Below, piece after piece: positions 35,738 to 49,100 of a stretch of DNA of 64,000 nucleotides; within the stretch, counting starts at the first letter, position 1; each line of letters begins with the position of its first letter. Source of the DNA: Lethocerus indicus. Its lineage: Eukaryota > Arthropoda > Insecta > Hemiptera > Belostomatidae. Under the pieces are notes generated by a model. That model was not told where the DNA came from, did not search any database, and saw only the letters and a program-made list of their open reading frames with translations. Where the stretch lies: NCBI GenBank assembly GCA_019843655.1, contig JACDQD010000010.1, forward strand, positions 3,517,637-3,581,636, given 5' to 3'. The position numbers and the translations under genes were made by a program.

Positions 35738-37102
35738 TGAATGGCATTTTCATTGGGTGGGAAAAGTAAATAATGAACCGGGATTAAATTTAATGTCTTT
35801 TAGGGTTCAGAAGAATATTTGATAATGTCATAGCGGGTATAGTTCATATACTGGGGGGTGGCCAAACTGTCGAAATAAATTTTCCCCGTTTTTAATCGCG
35901 GTTACTCACCCCCCCCCCTAGTTACTAGCTGGTGGGGCACATTAAACCTAAAGCCACCTGCCCCTGCTTAACTGCCGCCGACGTCGTTGCGCTCTCAAGA
36001 CGCCGGGGGACAAACAAAAAATAGAACGGAAGATAAAAATAATAAAAGTAGGGTAAAATAACTCGGAGGGGCGGACGTCTCAGCTCGGGAGTGGCTTAAA
36101 ACCTTCCCCCCTTCCGCTACCCCGTCACCGTCCCGAATTATTTTCTTTTTTCGCAGGAAGGTTTTTAAAGAAGAAGGTCCGCCGTAAAAAACCGGGCGTT
36201 AAAATGCGCGGACGTCGGCGCCCTCGTGGAAATTTTATGGCCGAATTTTAAAATAAGCCATTAGCGATAATTGTTGCTGTTAAAAAAAAGAAGGTATATA
36301 AAAAGTACGTCACCAGGATTTATGTTCCAATTATGAAAGTTGTCGGGTTTCGTCCTCAAGACAAAGTCCTGTCTAATAATTTTGCTTCGTTCTCAACCCC
36401 CCCTTCCACCACCAACCTTATAATTTATGATCCCGTAACAGCATCCGTCCGTATTCTTTTATAAACATACAATTTATATATATTTCATAGTAAGACTGCA
36501 CTGTTACTACATAAATTTATTGTATTTTAATATTCGTATTATATTTAATTATTATAATTTATTTTCGTAACATTCTGCCTCCTCTCGCTTGGTTCTTCCT
36601 ACATGTAAATGAGACATGAGTGGAATTGAGATATTTATGGCGCCTAATTTCAAACAAAGTTATCTGAAGCATTCTATTATCCTATCAGCCTCGCTTTCAT
36701 TATTGCCTACAAGAAATAACCTGCAATAGTGATCACGAACATTGCCAAATATTTTTACGATATAATGAAATGAAAAGTAAACTACTATTGTCTGTTCGGT
36801 ATAAAGTAAGGTTTCTAAACGAACCTGCAATTGTTTTTATCCTTTTTCATCGATCTATCGTACCTTTACTGTTTGGTAGAAAAATGTCCATCATTCTTGA
36901 ATATGCGATGGATATTATTCGCCTTCTTTTGAGGCGTTTTATGGGGCGATAAAATTCAATATGAAAGATATTAATTTCGCTGGGGCTATATATTTATTTC
37001 TTGGGTCGCTAGAAGAGATAACAAATTGGAATGTACGGCTATATGAGGGGAGGGAAAGGTTGTAACTTCCCGTACATCTGACTGTGCTCCGTGTTCTGTC
37101 TG

Positions 37103-37114
37103 CCCCCCCCCCCC
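37103..37114. repeat. Poly-C tract (12 C)
   Basis: This is a homopolymer of 12 cytosines. Similar 10-base C tracts occur at 9241-9250 and 35909-35918. Lengths at such tracts are prone to sequencing error. Confidence 0.8.
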
Positions 37115-40100
37115 ACCAATAAATTCAGGCGAATCTTTACGCCTTGTTAGTTCTACAGCAGTCCTCTACCTTTTTACGAGTCAACCTAAATACAAAGCAC
37201 CGAACTGCGTACAATTGTTCAGAACGAGAACGACTCGGAGAGTATTCGAACTGCACGCCGTGTTTCAGTAAATTCATAAGGCTTAGCAAGATAAAAGAGG
37301 ACAAATTATTACTGTCTAACATTAATTAATATAATTTAATAAATAGCGATCGTAAAAAATCTTGGTCATTTAGAAGAATATGGTCGTCGTAAAAAATAAA
37401 CCCATTTTACTTATTGCAACCAAATGTTAAGTGGTGTTTGATTAAAAAACTATCGACTGCATAATGAATTCAATTTATAATTAGTTCTGGAATCAATGTA
37501 TAGAAACCATGATTTTCAACCTATGCCGTAATAAATAATTACACAGTTTTTCCAACTAATATTAACAAACAATACAAACATATTTTCGGTAACATACCGC
37601 GAAAATATTAGAACAGGGAAAACTTCACGATTTCCAATCGCACTCAATTGACCGCAAATACACAAAAATTCGCAGCATGTCCTCAATTTTCCGTCTTACG
37701 AGGCGGGGTTTTCCACGATATTTGTTATACAACTGTTATTTTCACACCTGTGGCGTCTGGGTCGAGACGCGGATAAAGACCAACAAATTATAGGGAACTT
37801 TCTTTGGAACTCGCAACTTTTCGACGTGTACCTGCCCCGAGGATGAAAAATGTCGTGTGCAGATGTTGCACTCGCAACGGGGTGGAGACGGCGTTTCAAT
37901 ATTTGCAACTTTTATTAACGTCGAGGGAGTGCGGTTGAAACATTTCCGCGCTTTTAACCCGGCTAACAGAAGCGGGTATAAAGTTATATAGAAATGTAGG
38001 CGCGTGAAAATTCGGCACTTAACGTTCACCGGGGACGGAGATTACGTTCAATCCTCGGTATTTAAATATTAACTAAAGACTTTTATGGCAGAACTAAAAC
38101 GCTCGTCTGGTTAAGTATCTGCTTAAGTGGAGTATGATACACCTGCACTTATCCTACGATATCCTAAAATTCATTTCAGGTCTCTCGCCAAACTCATTAG
38201 TGTCATGACAGGATACACGATAGGGCTGAGCCTATAGGAGGCTCGATAACATTATCAATAATGTCCCTGATTACCTTAGTTACTAACTGTATCTAGTTTT
38301 CCTTTTTCCTTTGACACATTTTTTATTTTTTCTAGGTGGAATGTGTGAAAGTGAACTAACTTATTGTCTACCGACGGTGGGCGAAACCTTGAGGGGGAAA
38401 AAAACTTTATACTGCTCCCGTAATAATGTCTGAAACCGACGCCCGCTGCCCATTCAGGCACAATGGACTAAAAACGCGAAAAATGAGGACTATCTTTAGT
38501 TCATTCTAAAGTACTATTTTATTTTAAGATATTCCTCTCTATTCGTAACCTCTTGGTGGACATTACACCTTCTGGTCATGACTCCTGACATCTAGCCAAC
38601 CCCGATACAAGGATGGAATCTCCGTTATAAATTTCAAGCCGAACATAAGAAAGGTGTCCAATCTACGGGCTAAATCATGGACTCCTCCCCCCAACCCGCC
38701 ATAAACCTCGTTTCCGCCCGAAGGAGATTAATAAGTCCAGCGGCCGGGGATAGTGGCTTTGAATTTATGGAGCGGTCCTCGGTCTGGCTCGATATCGTCC
38801 GCCGATAAGCGTAAATCCGAGCGGCGACGGGGGCAATATATAAACTTTATCGTCGTTATTATAAACGTTTTAGCCCAATAGCAGTAGTGCCCCATAGTGG
38901 GGGTAGCCCAACCATTAGGCTAAGGTCTATGAGACCATCTCCAGTTTATCGCTCGGACCTTGTTGCATAGACCCTATTACCCATCGGAAATATATATTGC
39001 GGTGTAATATTTATAAGAAATGCTGTAAAACTGAAAGTATTCACAGAATGAATTGAAATTTTGATTCGTAGCGCGGTATGTTGAAATTAAAATTCAGAGT
39101 TCCCCAAGGGAGTTCTGGATCTTCTTGAGTTCTCCAGCCGGCGATCGATTCCGATTTGGAATTGAATGGAAATTTGAATTGATAACCGGACGGGCTCAAA
39201 TGGCTCGGGGGCGTTTGAACAGAATTCAGATTGTTCCCGAAGAAGTAGCTGCCGACGGGGATTTAAGGTCGACGCTCCCGAATACAAAGTGACGCCCGTA
39301 TAATAAGTGTGTGGACCGAGAAAATGGACATGATTACATTTTCATTTATTAAACAAATATAATATAGCTGACAATAAATCATTTCATAGTAAGTCTAACC
39401 AATTACTATACTAGCAAAGCCGAAAATCCTGTGTGCCGTACAAGCAAGTGACCCACCATCTTAAAAGGTATTCATCATTTACAAACTATTGGTAAATAAA
39501 TAGCAATTTATTTAGACTCCGGGATATTAATTAATATATGAAACATTATATAATTTTATGGGACAATGTTGGGCTGATGTATTTTTTAATGCGAGAAACT
39601 AACCCGGAAGTTAATGATTCGTGTATGGCTATAAAATTTGTCATACAGGGTTTTGCATTGCATTTCGATAAAAATTAACAAAATTGTATTCCAATTATTA
39701 AAATAAACTTAAACGAGTTATGCTAATTACCGATACATTGGGATACTAAATTAAAGTCGGGAAAAGTTATTGGTTCGCGTGACTGTTCAAAATCAGTTAT
39801 GTGCTACTATCAGTTCATTGGTGCCACGTTAGCTGGTTTCTGCTTTTTCCCACCAACAAACGGTAGCGAGTGAGCAAATACAGCGGGAAGAAGGTATCGA
39901 CTTCTGATCAATCATCCTGCCACGAGCCACCGATGTCTCTGATGGGAGCAGTAGACAGAAGTTATAATAAAAATCGATTTCTTAATTGCCCCCTTTCCCT
40001 TGGCCTGTTCTGGATTCCACAATCTTGGAATAGTACAATTGCGCCCGACAGCAAATCAAATTATTAATATTCTTCGAGGGACTGATATAAAATTCAAAGT

Positions 40101-41198
40101 AAAAAGTGAATGTTATAACAATGTGCCATATTTTCCTAAGCTTTTCCGACCCCTCTCTCTCTCTCTCTGGAAAATCCCCGACCGTTACGCTAAGGTGGCG
40201 GTGGCGGTGGTGGCTGCCTTCCATTTACGGAATTACGCGCGGGGGGTGGAACTTGGCGGGACCTTTTTCCTAAAAACAGGCCCGAATTTATAAAGTCCCT
40301 CCTCTCTTTTAGCCGAATATTTTAAAGACGACCCCGCCGCCTCCGGTCTCGCTTTTCATAACAGGCTTAAACCCGGCCCTTCAAGGGACCGGGAACACTG
40401 TACAAAAATTAATCCGGGGGGGGGTGTATAAACGCCCCGTGGATAAACTCGGGAGGGTTAAACCCCCGTGTATTCTATTTAATGCAATATAAAACGGGCG
40501 CCGGCCCCATATTTTAAAGCCCCCCCTCTACTCGTCTTTACGCCTGCTATTTTAAATAGCGATAAATCAGGGCTATATTCTACTAAACCGACATTTCTAA
40601 TATGTTTGATTGCGCACTGGCACTTTTCACTAGCATTGATCCGAAGTGAAAGTTTAAATATTATTAGATACAATTAAAAGTGAAATCTATTAGAAAAATC
40701 TACTAACTTATAATTTTATCAGTGATCGATATATTTGAAGTTGTATATTTGCATCCTTTCTAACATTTACAGAATTTTTAGAGCACAATTGCTTTTATTG
40801 GTTATCTTGGCCCTGATGTCGCAACATTCTTGAAGTACACTGAATGCTATCCGTACCATGTCTCAGCATCCTATCACACCAGACATTTATCCAGGAAATT
40901 ATAGAACAATAATCTGAAAGCGATTTTTTATTATGTCTGATACTTTGTTTTTCCCCGTTTCTACTCTCTTGTTGTAGCGGGTGCGGACTTCCATTTCTGT
41001 CATGTACACAAAAGCGGTCACTTTTAATTTACAGCGCCAGTTTATTTCTCTATTTTTATTACACTGTCATTTTGTGGCTTCCGGATGGAAATATCACAAA
41101 TTTTGTGGCCGTATATAAATTTTAAATTATTATTTATTGTTTATTTAAAATTTCTATTATTAATTTTATAAACGATAATAATAATACGTTTCCAATAT

Positions 41199-41348
41199 CG
41201 CCCTATTCACAGACCTTAATGTCGCGTTCGCCCGCGACCTTCCTACGGTATAACAAATTTCACTCCAGGATGTCACAATCCTTTAGTCCGAGCCCTACTT
41301 ACTCCAGACATCCTACATGTTCTACACAGACGCCTAAAAAGGATGTGA
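41199..41348 (+). pseudogene. Second jockey-type LINE remnant, extreme 3' end of ORF2
   Basis: The frame reads FTDLNVAFARDLP, then after a stop and a frame change HNPLVRALLTPDIL and LHRRLKRM, then TGA. This matches the tail pattern H-T-D-L-N-V-x-F-V-R-D ... H-x-N-P-L-V ... R-R-L-K-R of jockey-clade elements. It shares the run CTCCAGACATCC with the copy at 6557-6805. Both are probably the same family, truncated at the 5' end as is usual for LINEs. The surrounding 200 bp are AT-rich and unremarkable. Confidence 0.7.
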
Positions 41349-41951
41349 CTTACGAAACGAAATAAACTCTATTAAAACGAGAAGCGCGTGGGTTTATTTT
41401 CTTTCTACCGTCCAACACTAGCAAGATCACTTATTGTTTTATACAGTTGTTGCAATAGAGTTGAAAAAATATGTATTTTCATTACCAGGTGGGGATACTA
41501 CACAGGAATTAATCGTAATACAGTCAATTCTTTAACAGTACCGGTATCAGTATTGCAGTGCACTTCAGCTATCTTCAACTAGCACCAGAGGCCCTCTGTG
41601 GGGTTTCTCCGACCGCCAGTAGGCACCCCTACGGGGACATACAGGGAAATAAATTAATACGGGCGTTATTTTTAATGAAGCAGTCGCCGGGCAGATTGAG
41701 AGCAAACCTTTCACCCACACCAATACGGGAGAATTATCTGAAAATAAAAATAGTAGTAGGGTGGAATCGATAGGCGAAGTTATGCAATCGGAGGGACGGC
41801 CGTTATTAGGCGACATTGAAGATCGTGAAAACTGCAACGGAGCTTTCCTGGGGGTACCGTGTCGGCGGCGGCTTTCTCTCGTTAGGAGTCGCCCCTTTCG
41901 GATTTACATAAAAGGAGCCGTGCCCCGGCGGCGTTCTCAGGAGGAGGAGGT

Positions 41952-41973
41952 GAAGAAGAAGAAGAAGAAGAAG
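41952..41973. repeat. (GAA)n microsatellite
   Basis: Seven GAA units follow a short GAG-rich run. The 140-residue open frame that covers it reads a lysine run here and looks non-coding. Confidence 0.85.
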
Positions 41974-44900
41974 GGCCTTAGGCCCGTGGCTGTCGTGACC
42001 GGCGCCCCCCCTCACTTTCTATTCCCGAGAATACTATTCCTCCCAGCGACCAAGCTCGGACCCGGCCTTCCTTATTGTCGTGCAATACTTTCATCGCGTT
42101 GTCCGTACTGTTGTTTCCACGTGGAAAACAGAAAATTCGGACTTCTCCGGGCTCCTGTTCCCGGAACCTGTTTAGGAAGATAACATTACTTAAATGAGGG
42201 AAGGTTTCCGTGACCAGAACTGGAATTTTCCGCGTTATACTGTGGAAACAACCCACCCGAACTAGGCTCCAGTGGAAGCGTTTCATTTTCACTTTGGGGG
42301 CCCGACGCTACCGACGTTTCGCAACTCTTAATGGTTCCATCGTCGGGAGCCGCCTGAAGAGCTTTAAAATTAAATTTAAACATTTTTGTTATATAGAATA
42401 CTAGTTTAATATGTTCCTATTTTTTCCATTCATCCGTGTCAGATCGTTTTATAGTTTGAGATATGATATGGTAAAGACTCGTTTATAGTTGAGTAGCATA
42501 TTTTGTTCGCGCGCAGTGAGCGGAATTGAAGAAGGGGCCCCGAAAGGGGTTCTAAGTTTGTCCAGACCGCTTGTCTGGTCTTATCGATTTCGGCTGTTTG
42601 GGCTGTTGAGAGGCACCCCCCTCCCTCCCACCCCTATCCCCGACGTTATCCAGACACTCTAGTCGAAAGGGGAAAATTCCACCATTATTGGAACCAACCC
42701 CCTAAGCCTCAGGAAAAACAAAACGATACCGGTAACTAGAATATAATCTCGCGTGTCATAGCATCCTTTCACCTTTCCTAGTCTGCTAACAAGAAATCTA
42801 CTGTATTCTTTACTGAATTACTTCGGAAGGTTCACAGTTTTTAGGTATTTAAAAGACATGATATATCTCCTTTTTGTAACATTTCGTTTTTAAAACTATC
42901 AACATCGCATTCGTTTCGGAATTATGTTGCAATCCTCCTGTATTTACTCGCGATGACAACGCTGGCCGCGTTCGGAATATTTAGTCGAATATGGCTCTAA
43001 TTGTTTTCCTTAATTACCATTACGCGCGCCCATTGCTCAAACATCCATTTACCGCGCCATGCCAAACAACATCGCCTCGATGCAACACAGAATCAGAAAC
43101 AACAACGAGAGCTAAAATGCAACAAACGCTTTATTGCATTCGCGCCGTGCGATAATTACATTTAAATGTCTATTGAGAACGCCCTTTGCACTACCCCAGT
43201 GAATGGAGTTTAACGCGGCTACTGGAATATCAAATTAAACATAAACACGTAGGGAGATAGCGTCCTCTAAAACGTTTCCTGGGTTGTCAAACATGGTTGC
43301 TTAAAAAAAATTGTTCCGAACAATAATCCTTATCAGCATTGGTGGTACGCGTTAAGGAGAACGCGAAAAAAAATCAAATTCGCTCCCCTTCGGCGGCGTA
43401 TTATCGTAAAAATGATAATCTCACGGGGCGAGCGTGAGCGAAATATTGTATACACTTATTAAAAGAAAAACGAACGGCGCGGAGCTTAAGCCATAAATTG
43501 ATAATGAATGATGATGGAAGGATGGAAGGGTGGAAAAAATAGCGTAGGGAAGGTAAAACGCCGTCTCCTGGAGATAATAAACTCTGGGGGCCAGTTGATT
43601 CATTTTTAATGGGCCGACTTTTAAAACGAGCCGAGTCTCCCGCCGCTTTAATTCAATTCGATACTTCGGGCATTATTGTATATATCTATATATATCCGCC
43701 CACGCTCTTAATGGCCGGCCTACAGAGAGATGCGAACCCCGCGATAGTAACACCGGTTGTTACTATCCTGCTGTTCGACAACCGGGCGGCGTTATTCATT
43801 CCGATTGTATATTTTCTATCGACTCTTTTTATTGTTTTACTGTAAACGCAATAAGTGGTCCGCCGGTCCTGATTTATTGGCCTTTACACGGTATTAAGTG
43901 TGGAGGTATAGAGGAAAGACGATTGCGTCGAGTTATTTTTTTGCCGAAGCCAATATTATTAACAAACTAATGTAGGACTTGAATATATGGTTTTCTCAGT
44001 GGGGTATAGACCAGCTGTTATACTGCATATACATTAACAGGCTACAGTGGCTAAGTTTGCTTTCGTAATGAAAGTTAGTTGAAGTTTCAGTGATAAAATG
44101 GTGCCTATGATAAAATTAATGGCTATGTAAACATTGAATTAAGGGCATAAATTCATACTCATCGGCACATAAACGATATACTGGTGTAAATTTCCATGGT
44201 TGAGAGAATGCATGGTATATATTTAATAGTACTTTGACAATAAGGAAAGTCAATCGATTGTTCTACTTTGTTCCTAGATTTCCTAACAGAATGCGGGACC
44301 TTCGCTATCCAGATACTTCAACACGTCGTCAATAGGTTTCACCACATTCGTTCCGTTTCCGTACCCTTTTTTCCTCTACAATTTTTATAATTATATTTAG
44401 TGACAGAGTGATGAGGTGACACTTTTGATGGAGAATCCACCAATTGATGATACCCTTTCTAGATAGTGAGGCTATTTCCTCCTTAAGGTTTTTCAGGAAG
44501 GTGACGCGAGGAGTTGTAATAAAGGTCCGCACGTTTATTATAACGTTATTTTCTGAACTTTATCATAACAAGATCTACAGTACTACTACCTGACATTTTT
44601 AATACCGACAAGGGAACCAATTCCATTAGCCATCAGTAATTATATCTTGTAGGTGGGGGGAGTCTGTAACCGCTGTATTAATTTGTTCATGATTACTGAC
44701 AAAAAAAATCTCTCAGCGGTGGGACACACGACCGTTAATCAAAGGATCTCGTGAGCGGACCGTTAAAAAGAGTGGTAGTATAAAACTGGGGCCGAGATCA
44801 GCTCGAGCAGCGGCTTGAAGTGCCGAAGGGATACCGTTAGGGCGAAACAGGACTTAATTTTCGACGGGGAGGAGACAGGATAATGGGAGTCCCGGGACCG

Positions 44901-46097
44901 GTTGGCTCGCCTCCACAATCGGTTCTCCAGATACGACCCCCGTTTCCGGTAACACCGGGAATGGGACGTTGAACCCCCCGCAACGTCTGAACCAATTGAA
45001 TCTTACGATTAGAGACATTTCAGGCTCCTACCAATTATAACTCAATTTTCAATGTAGAATGTTCTGCTCAATCATTTAAATGTCACCGAACGTGAGATTG
45101 ATAATTATATTTAATTAATAGAATACAAGCGCGGCGTAGAGTTATTACTGCTATTGTATTATCCCTCTACATGATAAAATATTTGTTTTTCTAAACTACT
45201 GTAACCATAATGGCAATTGATATATAAAAATGATTTCCCACTGGATTCTAGGGGTCATTCAGTAATTATACTTCATTGGGAATATCCTCCCGATTATGAT
45301 AGAGTTGAATTAAATACCGTGAGCGTCCTCAAAAGTTGTGCCTAGTGAAGACTGTTGAACCAATCACGTTAAACGGTGTCTGGGGTATTTCTTTTAACTA
45401 TCTGCAATTTCATTCCAGTTAGCGTTCGAGCTTAATTATTGGGAACGGAGCTGTTGGCGGGGCTTTCAATTACATTAACCGAATAAACTGGAAATCCACC
45501 CGAAGATGCTAATCTACCGCTGGAGAGATTTGCGGAATCTTTAAAGGAGTAATATTGTTTCCCTATGCCCTCGATAACTGAATGCCGTGAGTAAGTAATG
45601 AACTGAAATTTCACTAACCAATTATTAATTAGAAATTATTTGTCATAATTTAAAAAAAAACATAATCTTGACCGACTTATACTTGTGCCCTCCCAATTTC
45701 TTCCGTGCGATATTTCCCGCTGTTTAAAAAATTAAAAAAAAAGAAGCGATTCTTATCTAACATTTCTAAAATCGTGTATACATACATGCATTATTCATGA
45801 GCACTGACTATTATAAGACTGTGTTCTACGCTGCATTACATTACGTAATGACAACATTCCGTGTAATAGTCCGTCGATTTTAACACGGCGCTCACAAATA
45901 CAGCAAAAAAATAGAAAAATCTATTCTCAATAGTTAACGTATAATATACAGTACGGAAACGGAATTAATTCCATTTAAACATTAAATATCCCCTTCTACT
46001 CATCTATGAAAGATTTAATACAAGCGCTATTTACTAATTAATAATTTTCAAATACGTAACAATACGACTCACTCAATCATCTAGGAAAACGCCTTAC

Positions 46098-46145
46098 CTT
46101 GAGGCCATCAAAATAATCGGGATAATCTGGGGGTGGTTCACTCAC
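46098..46145 (-). other. Recursive-splicing-like site with a 48 nt RS-type exon
   Basis: On the minus strand a pyrimidine tract (ACTTTTTCCTTGTTTCAG) ends at 46146 and is followed at once by GTGAGT. A 3' splice site is thus fused to a good 5' splice site. A second strong donor, GTAAGG, follows 48 nt later at 46097-46092. The 48 nt are open in one frame only (VSEPPPDYPDYFDGLK, phase 0 to 0). Joining them directly to the E78 finger exon would break its frame. They are either a ratchet point inside a long E78 intron or a small cassette exon needing another partner. I do not recognise the peptide. Confidence 0.5.
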
Positions 46146-49100
46146 CTGAAACAAGGAAAAAGTATTATTTGGTATATTATTCGTGTATTTCATTTATATA
46201 TAATTTATATATAAATTTGGATTTAGGAATTACTTCCTTCGATGTTTAATATTTGTGGAATTCTATTATTATACAGAGGAGCTCAAAAATGATCCGATTT
46301 TCGCCCTATATGGAAGTTTAAATAATTTGCTATAGTTTTAAATTGCCAGCTAATTAAATTGATGAAATATTAATTGATACTATTGTTATTTGTTTGTACT
46401 CTGTATTATTATCGGTTTATACTCTGTGTCTCTACTGCAAGCGTTTACAGGAGTACTTTATAGAAGAAAGTGTATGCTTGGGACTGTATACAGAGACTCG
46501 CCTCGCCATAGTAGACCAGTCTTACTAATGAGGCAACATGATCTGAGCACAGAGCACTAGAACAGCACTTAGCCGCACTCGGAATGTCGTGTGGCGTACG
46601 TACTTGTCACGCCGCAAGCGAAAGACTCATATTCGTAAAAGTGTACGTATTTTGAACCGGATAGCAGCATGGGGATAATCATAATCCATTTGCTATAAAC
46701 CTGAAAGAATAAACAGATCTCATTTTTTCGGGGGCTCTTATCGGAAGCCAAAATCGGGCATTGAACGGAACCGTCCAACTGAGATCAAGGATCGTTAGCA
46801 GGAAATTTATTTAACGATCGTTGCCGAAATCGGTCGCAGTGTGCGGTATTTACGAATCGGGTTTCATCACGTCCGCATACTCGGGCTATATCGGAATTCC
46901 GAATCTGGGCACGATGTCACGACGACGGGAGGCCCCCCCCCCGCCAACAATGGGAGTGGCTCTGCGCCCTTATAAAACCTCCACGGCTTTATCCATTATA
47001 CAACATTATCCCAGTCGCCATCCCGCCGTGGAACGTATTTCAACTTTCTCTCTCTATCTGTCTCCCTCCCTATCTCTCCACTCCTCCCCACAACGGTTCT
47101 CATATGGAGGGACGCCCCGTTGTGAAACTGTCAGACAAAGAAAAAATAAAATGTCGCCGTTCAGCCGGGTGTTTTATGTAGGTTTTTTGTTTCCACATTA
47201 TGTAGGACAACTCATATTTCCTCGATTATAAGTCTCTAAATCTAGTCGCTCTTGATATCCCGTTTCCTTTTTTGCATCCCGGAAATTTACTTAGGCGACG
47301 GGAGACCTTTCCTAAATAGGACGGGCTCCGTTGGACACAGAATTCTGTTGTTAACTGGCACTGTCCTTATGTATGTTTATGAGGAAGATGTTTTGCGACC
47401 CAAATATTTATCGTCAAAGAATCTTTCAGTCGGTATATTGTGACTACTCGCTAGGTGGCATACAGTTATAGGGGAAAAATCAGAAAAAAAAATTATTTAA
47501 ATTACACAGTCCGAATTAGTCGATATCGTCTTCCTTTGAGTGTTTATGTACATACACACACATATAGAGCTTTATTTTGTCACATCACATCTTTCCACCT
47601 TATTTAAATAATTCTTCGATTTTACAGCCTTCTTTGAATGAAAATAATTCCCATATTTTTAAAAAATATAAAATATTTAAAAGAATTTTTTTTGCGGTAC
47701 TCATATTATTTCTTAATGATTTTACCCAGATTGGAAATGTTTAGTTTCTAGTTCTGCTGAGAACAAATGTCAGTCTGGAATTTCTCTCTTAGCTTATTAG
47801 GCGGCTGTGATTTGAAACGTGGAGTGTGTTTTGGCAATTAGAAACGGAGTCCATCAAGTGTAATTGGGCGTGCAGGGCCGTCCCTCGACAGCCTGTAAGG
47901 GGACTTCCATCTGTTTGTTTAGGACCTTCATCGGTCCACTGCCCGCTCCTTATTTACTTTAAATTATATCACATTCATGTATAGTCGAAATGTTGACGTT
48001 GTCCCAACGCATTCTTGAGTGACAAGCGCCTGTGAGACGTTTGAAAGATATTGTATTTCGTTTAAGCTATAGATCCATATCATTCAGCTGGTGATATAAT
48101 GCACTAGGACCAGAATCAAAACTAGTTCCGATCACGTTCTGCCACTAATTTGTTGACAGAATGCTGCTGAAGATGTTCGTAGAAAGACCGACTCGGGGAG
48201 TAGGGACGGAATATCACAAAAATTACAATATCTGTCGGATTGGAACAATGTCACAGCACTTTTTTAATTACTCATTATAAAATGGAACCATTATCACTAC
48301 ATGCAGTCACCCCTCCACTAATAGCCTAAAACCAAATAGGCAAGTGGAAACAGAAAACCAAAGGCGTGAGCAGGCAACGCGGGAAAACACACACTCTGTA
48401 ATTAAATATTTTCTATTATAATGAGTAGTTATTCAAAAAATTATCGCTTTCCATCCCGATTATTATAATTTAAGCATCTGCATATTTATTGGAGCCGGCA
48501 ATAGTGTAATATCAGCGGGTGGGTGGTTACACTGGCTCAGGTGAATTCATAAACCCGAGGCAATTGGTTTGCTAATTGCGTGACGGGCTCATCAACCGGC
48601 TGACGTTGATATAAAACGCCGTTAAATGGGATAATTAAGATTTAATTTATTCCCCCTATTCAATGGAGGTCATTGCCACTCCAATGCCGGTAGCCTTTCT
48701 TCCTTCGCTTTGCGTGTTTCTAAAATTATACATAATGTATACGTATATACATATATTCGAAACAACCCTGAGGCCAATATATTAGTACTATATAATATTA
48801 ATTTTACAAATGTATCACGTTTAATTAAATTGAAATATATCAACTGGTAATGCATAGAATTCAATGAATTCCGGGCGTAATATGGTAAATTAACGCTCGT
48901 TCAATTAACTATATTAATATTCTCACAAAATTATTCAAGCATAGGTAGTATTCATTCTAGCTATTTTCACACTCTGATTTGATCCTATCCTAAAAAACGC
49001 ACTCAGTTAGTAAAATGTTTGGGGTATGTACACATTATCCGTTTTTTGAACAATTTCGCTACTTCAGTTGAAGATATAGCACAGGTTATTATAGATTTCG

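Larger units (their letters stand above)
26383..46097. other. 19.7 kb without a recognised gene
   Basis: This is AT-rich sequence containing the weak ratchet-like site near 34.5 kb, the TA arrays at 35.6-35.7 kb, the LINE remnant at 41.2 kb and GC-richer patches (28.4-28.8, 32.2-32.5, 41.6-42.2 kb). Open frames up to 140 codons occur, but none resembles a known family and none has paired splice sites that join E78 in frame. It is most simply read as E78 intron or upstream flank. Confidence 0.55.

Noticed and set aside
41761..42183. Open frame of 140 codons, plus strand
   Set aside because: It reads through the GAA microsatellite and gives a lysine run, with no domain and no conserved neighbours.
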